Source: Moniliella sp. 'wahieum' (lineage: Eukaryota > Basidiomycota > Moniliellomycetes > Moniliellales > Moniliellaceae). Taken from it: a stretch of 64,000 bases of DNA. The stretch spans positions 1 through 64,000 of the forward strand of contig RSEE01000009.1 in the NCBI GenBank assembly GCA_003971905.1. Direction: 5' to 3'. The notes under the pieces are model-generated. The model was not told the DNA's origin, ran no database searches, and saw nothing but the letters and a program-made list of their open reading frames with translations. A program made the translations under genes and the position numbers. Of the stretch, positions 56,781 through 64,000 are shown piece after piece; position 1 is the stretch's first letter; every line of letters starts with the position of its first letter.

Positions 56781-57661
56781 ACGGCCACCTCTGAACCTGC
56801 CACTCACTCTACTCTTGGTTCAACTCCAAGTGGGGAGCCGGTCGTGATCCGTGACTCGTGACCCGTGACCCGTGACTCGTGACCAACCCGGCTCCCTTCC
56901 AAAACTACGCGGCTTGCCTCCTTATCGACTTCTCCTTCTGTCCTTTACCTTGCTCGTCTCAACGACTTCCATGTATCTCGATACGCGTGTACAACATGTC
57001 GGTTCACCCCGGACCTTGATTCCCCCCTCTCATCCTCATCGCATTGCTTCAACGGCTTACCAGCACCACCCTCTCTCCCCTGTGCATTGTAGTGCTTTAT
57101 TAGCTGCCTTAGGGTTAGCGCACCCCGTGCCAGGTATACATGGTTTGCTGCATCAGATTGTACAGGATGACCGGCCTCCCAGACGCAGAGGCAGGGGAAC
57201 GGGAGGTGAGCAGGACAGCCAGCCAGTGAGACGCTGGTACGCACGCTGCCCTTGTCAGAACCATGCCGCCTTGTTTGCGCCCATCAAGCATCCGACCAGA
57301 TGGCACGTGACCGCGTGACCTGGACTGAAGTGAGCTTGGCGTAGGACCTGTGCCACATGTGGCACGTCGCCTGGGAAAGCTGAAATGTATAGGTCCCACC
57401 AGGCGCAGCCGCCCACTGCATGCATCCATTGCCAGCCAGACGCTCGCGTGCCTACATAATGCAGGACGGGCAATCGATGATCACCGATCACATGCATTAC
57501 GTAGTCTCGGCGCTCAGCCGGGGCGTACCAACCCTAGTAAATTGGAGTTTATTGCGGGTGCCGCAGCACGGTGCGCTTGGGAATGCAGAAGCCAAAACGG
57601 GCGAGGGAGGGCAAGCTGCTTGTTCCCTCACCGCCATCTTGCCAAGCGTGCGACTGCCAAG
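56781..57661. other. Intergenic between SAM synthetase and uL1
   Basis: No supported gene. Six contiguous heptads at 56845-56886; TCACCGA and TCACATG at 57481-57494. Confidence 0.65.
56845..56886 (+). repeat. Six contiguous heptads after SAM synthetase
   Basis: Exact 7-bp register with tetramers TCCG, CTCG, CCCG, CCCG, CTCG and CCAA, starting 65 bases after the stop codon. None of these tetramers is palindromic. Confidence 0.9.
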
Positions 57662-58312
57662 ATGTCCAAGATCCAGGTCTCGTCCGTCCGTGCCTCGCTC
57701 CAGGAGCTGCTGAAGGCCAGCGAGGAGAAGCACCGTAACTTTAACGAGACGGTGGAGCTGCAGATTGGCCTCAAGAACTACGACCCCCAGCGTGACAAGC
57801 GTTTCAGCGGCACCATCAAGCTGCCCCATGTGCCCCGCCCGCGCATGACGGTGTGCATTCTGGCTGACGCTGCCCACGTTGACCAGGCCAAGCTGATCGG
57901 CCTTGACTTCATGACGGTGGAGGACCTCAAGAAGCTCAACAAGAACAAGAAGCTGGTCAAGAAGCTGGCCAAGAAGTTTGACGCTTTCCTTGCCTCGGAG
58001 GCGCTCATCAAGCAGATTCCTCGTCTGCTCGGCCCCGGTCTTTCCAAGGCGGGCAAGTTCCCCACCCCTGTCTCGCACGCCGACGACTTGGAGAAGAAGG
58101 CGATCGAGGTGAAGAGCACGATCAAGTTCCAGCTGAAGAAGGTGCTCTGCCTGGGTGTGGCCATTGGCCACGTGCAGATGTCGGACGAGGAGTTGCTCGC
58201 CAACGTGATGCTTGCCATCAACTTCCTCATCTCGCTGCTGAAGAAGAACTGGCAGAACGTCAAGTCGCTCAACGTCAAGTCGACCATGGGCCACCCTTAC
58301 CGTCTGTACTAA
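57662..58312 (+). CDS. RPL1: 60S ribosomal protein uL1 (L10a)
   Basis: Large-subunit L1-stalk protein that helps release deacylated tRNA. A single intact exon of 216 residues, the usual eukaryotic length (217). Starts [20 protein letters not shown] and contains [20 protein letters not shown], the L1 signature [20 protein letters not shown] and the ending [12 protein letters not shown]. Codon use is strongly biased to C/G-ending codons (AAG, CTC, GCC), as expected for a highly expressed gene. The ATG follows CCAAG closely. Confidence 0.97.
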   Translation: MSKIQVSSVRASLQELLKASEEKHRNFNETVELQIGLKNYDPQRDKRFSGTIKLPHVPRPRMTVCILADAAHVDQAKLIGLDFMTVEDLKKLNKNKKLVKKLAKKFDAFLASEALIKQIPRLLGPGLSKAGKFPTPVSHADDLEKKAIEVKSTIKFQLKKVLCLGVAIGHVQMSDEELLANVMLAINFLISLLKKNWQNVKSLNVKSTMGHPYRLY

Positions 58313-59924
58313 ACAGCTCGCCGATTTCCTTTAGGCATGAAGAATGACGTACGGCTGTCGCACGCTACACCAGTAGTCGCCCCCTCTTGGCTTTTGTCAT
58401 GGAGCGGCAGACTATGAGGGGAGCTTTTCATTGCCTCAAAATTGCTTGCAATCCATGATCCTTGGTCTTGGGCTGGCTTAAATATTTAGGGGAGATGCGT
58501 ATGTAGTTGTGCTTGTAGCCAAGAGGACAGCAATTGCTCGCGATTCCCAGGATTTTGGTCGTATTCGGCAGCATCCCCGTGGCCTACCGTGGCAAGCAAA
58601 TCAGGATCAGGGGCTGAGCCCGTGCGGTGATCAATATTCGGTCGGTGATGGGTTTTGCGCGAGGGTGGAGGCCGGAGAAGAGCTGAGGAGGAATATGCGC
58701 AACGCCGTTCCGCTCGGGGTTTGTGCTGTGCCGTGTATTTTTTACTGCGTTGCCGCTGGGGGCCGTTTCTTTCTTTCCACCAAACCCTTCTCGTGGGTCT
58801 GGCGGCCTGCTGGGCTGCCGGGCCTGCCCACGCACGCGGTGCACACCAAAGGGTGACGGCCAAAGGACCGCACTAGCAGCCCCCCTCGCCGCTTCCGGTG
58901 GCTGAGTCGCTGTTGGGAAAGTCCCGGACGGTGCGGTGACGTCTGGCTGCCCTCCCACGCAGGAGGGGCACCAGGGTGCGACCCATGTCCTCTGTCGCTT
59001 TGCTTGCATCCTCTTGGGCTCCACGTGAGGACGTGGCTGTCCTAGGCTGTCTCTTGGATGGGTACGAGGAAGCGCACCGGCAGCGGAAAGCGCGCGGTTG
59101 AGATGCCCTTGCGGGCAGGTACTCTGTAACTCTCATCATGGGGACCGAAGCATGGTGCGCTCACCCTCTGCCCATCCATGGGATGGATCTGATGATGGAC
59201 TTTCATGTTCGTGGTTGCTTGGAGGGCACTCCTCTGGGTGTTAGGGGCTGGGGTAGCTCCTGTTGGTTTGGGGCGCAGGTGAGCGAAGACACGAGCCCTG
59301 CGCCTGCAGGAAGAGCTGGTCCTGCTCTGTGCCTGGGGTGGTGGCGAGCAAAGCGAGATGAAATGGGTGGTGCTGATCCCGCTTGTTGGTCATCTTCATA
59401 CAGTTATGCGGTCGCCGCGTAGCGGTAACACGACGGGGCTTACTCTTGACCGTCACCCTTTGTTGCTGTCCCGTAAATGGGCGGGCAAACAGGCCCTGGT
59501 GCCACCCCTGGTGGGTTGGGCGCTGGGGCAATCTCACTTTTTTCCCCTTTTCGCCTCGGTGCCTTTGGCGTCGAGGTGCGCACGCATGCATCTATCCTTA
59601 CTGAGGAACACTATTTTGGTCCGAGTTCATTCCCTTTGTCGTCGTCACGAGCGTGTACGTAGCTCCCAAAGGGAAAGTATCGTAGCGTGGTTGCGGAGTG
59701 TGCCCGTACGGGGTTTCCCGCGTAGCTGGCTGTTGAGTCCATGACAGCGTGTGCCAATCGTCGGGGCTGCGCTACAACAAAGCGCGGCTACTACCAGCCC
59801 CTGGCGCCCGGGTCCTTGCTGTTTTGTCAGACAAAATGAAATGAGCCATGGCAGGTCCAATTCATTACCTAAATGCCCAGCAGTTTAAATGCGTGCCGTG
59901 ATCACGGCACTCTGAAGGGGTGGC
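58313..59924. other. Intergenic holding dispersed repeat copy B
   Basis: No supported gene; the repeat copy occupies 58641-59592. Confidence 0.6.
58641..59592 (-). repeat. Dispersed repeat, copy B
   Basis: Inverted copy of 35488-36422. The similarity ends near CGCGCAAA at the low-coordinate side and near GCATGCA at the high-coordinate side. Open frames in both orientations differ between copies by indels, which argues against coding. Confidence 0.85.
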
Positions 59925-60643
59925 ATGCCACCCGCATCCAGCCATCAGCATGTCACCAGCCGAGGACAAGGCGCGCCCACAGGGGCCAGCACGTCGGCCC
60001 GCTCCGATGGAAACCAAGTCGCACCCAGTCCACTTGCACCTTCGGCTTCGACCGGCGCGCCCACCAATTTGTACGTGGGCAATCTTGCAGCGAGCGTGGA
60101 CGAGTATGCGCTGCTCAAGGCGTTTGAGCGGTTTGGCAAGCTCAAAAGACTCGACTTTCTCTTCCACAAGACGGGGCCCAGAAGGGGACAGCCGCGCGGG
60201 TATGCTTTCATCGAATATGAGCAAGCGTCCGATGCCGCCAAAGCGCTCAAGGCTACCACCTCTGGTGCCGGTGCTGTCCTCCAGGGGAGGAAAGTTGTGT
60301 GTCCTATGCCTCGCAATGGGAGGAGAAGCAGAGGATTAAGGACGCACCGCAAGCTCGTCATCCTGTTGGCACAGAAAGCCGTCAAACCGCATTGAGCGCC
60401 GCCTTGTCCGCGGCCACGCCCACTTCGGTTGAAGCGAGGATACGGGGCATGGAGGCCCAATTGGCTTTGATGAAGGGAAATGGCCATTCTCACCCTTCTA
60501 CCAACACCGCTTCGACCAGAGCAACATCAACTGAGAAGCGCTCTGTGCCATCGAGATCTCGGGTGTCGTCTTCCCGGACCAACGTTCATCCATACCTGCA
60601 TCCACGCGCTCGGAGGCCTCCGCCTCCTGGGAAGACGCAATGA
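59925..60643 (+). CDS. RRM RNA-binding protein, RBM18-like
   Basis: About 239 residues. One RRM: APTNLYVGNLAASVDEYALL with RNP2-like LYVGNL, and RNP1-like RGYAFIEY after LDFLFHKTGPRRGQP. The FDFLFHK-x-G-x-x-x-GQPRGY phrase and a later short helix, ARIRGMEAQLALMKGN, equivalent to KIKAIEAKLKMM, match RNA-binding protein 18. The tail is Ser/Thr/Arg-rich. One base appears missing near 60297, joining GRKVV to SYASQWEEKQRIKD. Start at ATG 59925; other ATGs nearby are out of frame. The role of RBM18 is little known. Confidence 0.78.
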
Positions 60644-61355
60644 AAGCAACCCGAAGTCCCAGTCTCTTTACTTGTCTCTGTGCACTTCAAGGACTGCTCC
60701 AACGCGTTATTCGCCCCCGGCACATGGGGGGTTGGGTGTACTAGGACATCTACTCTCTTGGTGTCGCCTCACCCATCTTGGAAAAAAAAAAAAAAAAACA
60801 TCATGAAATAAGCCCCACCGCCCGCATCATGCCTTTTCGAGTTGGCTCCGTATTCCTCCCCGCGTTCACTTTCTCTCTACCAAGACCTTCGTCTCTGTGG
60901 ATCTTGGATTGGAGCTTTGTATCAACGGACACATCACAGTTACAAGCCATAGTACCCCTTCCCTGTCCGCCTCCGCCCTTCCTCCAGCTTTTTTCCGTTG
61001 TACCACCACATATATATGTCGCGGCGCCCTCCTCTTTCCTCGCCATTCTGCGCCGTCGGTCCTATAGTGATGCGTTCCAGATGGATTACACCTGCCTCTG
61101 TGTGCTGTGAAAAGTAATACACTATCTAGAATCTGATGCTATTGACAATGGGGTTGCAGGGAAAAGTCGATCACAAAGCGGTCCGGCGCCCAGGCCCGAG
61201 ATCAACCCAGCCGAGGATGGCAACACGACGCAAAACAAGGCCGGTGCGGGCGACATGGCAGGGCGGCAAACAATCCATATATGTCAAGTTAGGTACCAAT
61301 AGATCGGTTGAGGAATTCGAGCGGGGTAGGAAATTGGTAGAGCAGCGGATCCTAG
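60644..61355. other. Intergenic, convergent 3' ends
   Basis: No gene recognised. An A-run of about 18 at 60782-60799. Confidence 0.5.
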
Positions 61356-61953
61356 CTACTCCGCACTAATGTCCCCCCGGAGTTCGGCGGCAGCTTGCTG
61401 AACTTTGTCCGTGTCATTAAACACCTTGCCGCGGTAGTAGAGCGCGTTGGCCTTGACTTGATCTTGAACGGCACCCCTCTTCCGGGGGGACACCGAACCA
61501 GGGTGCATCCTTGGCGCTGTCAGGGATGTTGGGATCGTTGACGACTACGAGCGCGGGGGATGTAGGTCAGCGACAAGTCGTCCCATATGGATATGGATAT
61601 ACTTGGCAAAGGCCGGGAGAAGAGAACGTACCAGTTTCTGGTTCGCCCGGGTGCAAGGGCTTGATGATCCTTGTGCTGCCGGCCAGGCCGGCCGAAGCGG
61701 CATCCTTTTCGGCTTCCTGCACCAACCGGGCTTCCCCACCCCGATCAATCACTTGGACGTTAAGGGTGGGTTCGTGGTGCAGACCATGAGAGTGTTGCTG
61801 GGAGGTTGCAGCAGCATGTGGGGCCGGGGTGGCATTGGCCTTGGTCGAAGTTGGTTCAACGGTGCCAGTCGCGTGTTGCGCCTGAGCGTGGGGGACGTCG
61901 GAAGGGCGGAAGCCGAGCGCTTGGTCGTCCGATGTGAGACCGGGGGAGGTCAT
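61356..61953 (-). CDS. Small conserved-looking protein of unknown function
   Basis: Exons 61632-61953 and 61356-61545 with an 86-nt intron (GTACGT donor, TAG acceptor) give about 170 residues. The N-terminal half is Thr/Ala/His-rich and disordered. A likely conserved C-terminal half reads NDPNIPDSAKDAPWFGVPPE, then VQDQVKANALYYRGKVFNDT and a short DKVQQAAAELRGDIS helix. The frame is restored by one missing G in the GGGG run near 61465. No signal peptide or membrane segment; no family recognised. The splice site joining two non-repetitive peptides in phase supports a real gene. Confidence 0.6.
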
Positions 61954-62400
61954 GGTGATGGCAAGCGGGACAGAACTTGGGTGGTGGGAAAAAGAAGAAA
62001 GGGGGGTAAAGATGGGAATTCGGAAGCGTGGGGCCGTTCGTCATTCTCCTTTTTAACCCGGGCGGAGACTGGCTGCTCTCAGCGTGCCAAGCGCACGGGC
62101 CACACGCTGGAGGTTATAATGAGGGGGGCCCGCGGGAACAGCAACACAACAGTTGGTGTGTGACGCAGTGAAGGTGTGCTGGCCGTGCTGGGGGTTGGGC
62201 GCGAGGCGCAGTCGATGACTGGTGTGGCCTGGTGGGGCCCTCAGATCCCAGATGGGATCGATGACATCGGCACCTTTGATGCAAGGCTCCAAAACCACAC
62301 AGTGATGCGCAATGTGGAACGATCGACGTGTGCCGTACTGGCTCAAGAGGAAAGCTAATAAAGCCGGCAGCTATGGTCTCAGCCAGTTTACACTCAGCAT

Positions 62401-62421
62401 GAGTACTGAGACTCAGTACTC
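62401..62421. repeat. Perfect 10-bp inverted repeat with 1-base centre
   Basis: GAGTACTGAG, then A, then CTCAGTACTC. It is made of GTAC heptad halves facing each other. Confidence 0.9.
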
Positions 62422-62625
62422 AGTCGGACTACTCAAGCTTCACGGGACTGTCGCAGGGTCAAGCCTGCGACGAGGAGAGTGCTGAGGAAATGATGATGCG
62501 GCAGGTCGCCCTCATTGGCCCGATCACCATCGAGGATCTCAATCATGCGTCGACAGCTGTATCCGCGTTGCGATACAGATATTAGATCCCGCTATTACCG
62601 GCGTTATAAAAGGGATCGAGAGGAT

Positions 62626-62653
62626 TGAATATTGAATCTTGAGGCCTGAGTAG
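62626..62653 (+). repeat. Four contiguous heptads ATAT, ATCT, GGCC, GTAG
   Basis: TGA heptads in exact 7-bp register at 62626, 62633, 62640 and 62647. Confidence 0.88.
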
Positions 62654-63050
62654 GGGGGAATGGGCGAGTAAGGGGGAATGGGCCTTTTGGCATTCTCGAG
62701 AAGGCAGCAGAGCGGTGGAGACGCTACTATGGAAGCTAGTTGTTACTTTGGGGAACTTACAAGATTTAATGTTCCCAGTTGAAACAGGTTGAAACACCCA
62801 TGACGTAGGGCGGCGCCTCCTGGTTCTACGTTGACGTCATGGACTTCTGGGGTCTACGTGTCTACTCGCTGTTGCATTAAGCTCAAGCCCATGGCTCATG
62901 CCCTGCATGACACATGTCATTCCGGGACAGCTTGGCACCGCGAATACGCAGATCCATGATGGGTGGTTCCCGGTGATCATCAACATCATTGGCAGGTAAC
63001 CACCACCGGGAACGTGATTACATGAAACCCCAGTAGATGCGGAAGAGAGA

Positions 63051-63071
63051 TGATCGATGATCGATGAGGGG
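63051..63071 (+). repeat. TCGA heptads
   Basis: TGATCGA twice and TGAGGGG, contiguous, ten bases before the 9-bp minisatellite. Confidence 0.88.
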
Positions 63072-63080
63072 TCCAAAAAA

Positions 63081-63152
63081 CAGGTCCAACAGGTCCAACA
63101 GGTCCAACAGGTCCAACAGGTCCAACAGGTCCAACAGGTCCAACAGGTCCAA
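63081..63152 (+). repeat. CAGGTCCAA minisatellite
   Basis: Eight exact tandem copies of a 9-bp unit, then a partial one. Being a multiple of three, it stays open in all frames and makes the Gly-Pro-Val and Gln-Val-Gln readings seen there. Confidence 0.95.
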
Positions 63153-63747
63153 CAGGTCTCCAGCTTTCCAACCTGGTCAAGTTTTGTCCCACCGTCCCAG
63201 CTTCCGGTACTTGTAGTCGTCTTGTCATTTTCATCCATCACTGGCCGAGTTACGCCCCCAAAAGTGCAGAGGCATAGTGATGGTTTTGGTGACGCTCACA
63301 GCAATGGAAAAAAAGGAAGAACACGGAGAGGAAAAGGGATGAGGCGTATAATACGAGAGTGTTGCAAGTATTTTGGAGAGCGCATCTTTGGCGTAGCAGC
63401 CTAGTAGTGCAGCCATATCTGTCTATGCAGGTAGCCCACACACATACCACGTTGTAACATACAAGGTACGATACGGTACGATATTCCAAAGCAATTCAAT
63501 GTCCTGGCAGCGATGGAGTGCACAGGGAGGAGGAGGGGAGCATGGGTATGAACATAAAGGGTGGAAGGCCTCTGGAAACGATACCGGGCCCTCGCAGTAG
63601 ACGGGAAACAGGTGTGGCGTGCGATGCGCAAGATGGAGAGGGATGATACAGGGTGGATCTCTGACCGAACTCAGAATCGGGATCTGATGCGGGTGAGAAC
63701 GGTGGGAGAAAAGGATAAGAGAGGGGACAAGGGGGCATAGACAAAAC

Positions 63748-64000
63748 TCAATAGTTATCATCGAACCGAGGATCATAACGGACATCCGGTCGATCGTAGC
63801 GGTCATACCGCGCGCTCTGGGCCTGGGCGTCGCGCGCATCCCGCGCTTCGTAGCGTGTGTACCCGCTCGTCTGAGCCGGTGCCGCCCCCGAAGCGGTTGG
63901 GGCTGGAACATAGATCTGTCCCACCTCGGGTGCCGACGCTTGGGTCTTGGGAGGCGGTGCAGGAGGCGGGTAGGCAGTTTGGGTATACGCGTTATCGTAG
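63748..64000 (-). CDS. Tyr/Pro-rich protein, C-terminal part only
   Basis: The 5' part lies beyond the window. The visible 83 or so residues run from YTQTAYPPPAPPPKTQASAP through EVGQIYVPAPTASGAAPAQT to the end RYDRYDRPDVRYDPRFDDNY, stop at 63748-63750. The repeated R-Y-D and D-R/A pattern near the end looks like a disordered, possibly RNA- or actin-related tail. No domain; function unknown. Confidence 0.55.
   Translation of the reverse strand, partial: YDNAYTQTAYPPPAPPPKTQASAPEVGQIYVPAPTASGAAPAQTSGYTRYEARDARDAQAQSARYDRYDRPDVRYDPRFDDNY

Larger units (their letters stand above)
61954..63747. other. Intergenic with palindrome and minisatellite
   Basis: No supported gene. Holds a perfect palindrome at 62401-62421, heptads at 62626-62653 and 63051-63071 and a 9-bp minisatellite at 63081-63152. 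Confidence 0.6.

Noticed and set aside
58584-59139. Open frames inside the dispersed repeat as a transposon protein
   Set aside because: No recognisable enzyme motif, and indels between the two copies shift the frames without any sign of constraint.
60782-60799. A-run as the tail of a retroposed gene copy
   Set aside because: No flanking duplication and no intronless gene copy before it; RBM18-like gene 3' region is ordinary.
62986-63234. Collagen-like Gly-Pro-Val repeat protein
   Set aside because: The repeat comes wholly from the CAGGTCCAA minisatellite, which is open in all frames; the flanks do not look coding.

Overview
The window is 64 kb of nuclear DNA from a GC-rich filamentous or dimorphic fungus. 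Fungal markers are a yeast-type Cox9, Qcr7, Pat1 and a Nup53/Nup35-type nucleoporin, the presence of complex I (51 kDa subunit), a mitochondrial uS4 with fungal motifs, and short spliceosomal introns (42-104 nt, one of 303 nt) with GTACGT/GTGCGT/GTAAGT-like donors and CTAAC branch sites. A basidiomycete, perhaps Ustilaginomycotina, is my inference from gene style only. Nearly all recognisable genes are single-copy housekeeping genes; I see no secondary-metabolite cluster, CRISPR, rDNA or confident transposon gene.

Layout: 1-7.2 kb holds a DGAT2-type acyltransferase (cut by the window edge) and an Avt-type amino-acid transporter. 7.2-16.2 kb holds an uncertain Pro-rich gene, cox9, a catalytic-core cystathionine beta-synthase, an intron-containing tRNA-Ile(AAU) and riboflavin synthase. 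16.6-22.1 kb holds a nucleoporin, a candidate Whi5/Nrm1-like G1/S repressor and a two-finger C2H2 factor. 24.2-34.7 kb holds a second amino-acid transporter, qcr7, an intron-containing tRNA-Arg(ACG), PAT1, profilin and the complex I 51 kDa subunit. 34.7-38.7 kb is gene-poor and holds one copy of a 0.93 kb dispersed repeat. 38.7-45.6 kb holds a secreted lysozyme-like protein, a B-type cyclin and a secreted double-psi-barrel protein. 47.4-54.1 kb holds a myotubularin phosphatase, mitochondrial uS4 and an HMG/YABBY-like protein. 55.5-64 kb holds S-adenosylmethionine synthetase, ribosomal uL1, the second (inverted) copy of the dispersed repeat, an RBM18-like RNA-binding protein, a small unknown gene and the end of a Tyr/Pro-rich unknown gene.

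Two window-wide signals stand out. First, the non-coding DNA is studded with short islands built on a 7-bp register, TGA plus four bases (or its complement), where the four bases are very often a self-complementary tetramer: 14 of the 16 possible palindromic tetramers occur. Neighbouring heptads in an island often carry different tetramers, so this is not ordinary slippage of one unit. Because 7 is not a multiple of 3, three heptads in a row place TGA in all three frames. Second, most longer conserved genes carry apparent one-base frameshifts, usually a missing base, while shorter genes are clean; this looks like uncorrected sequencing error rather than biology, and it limits every exon model given here.
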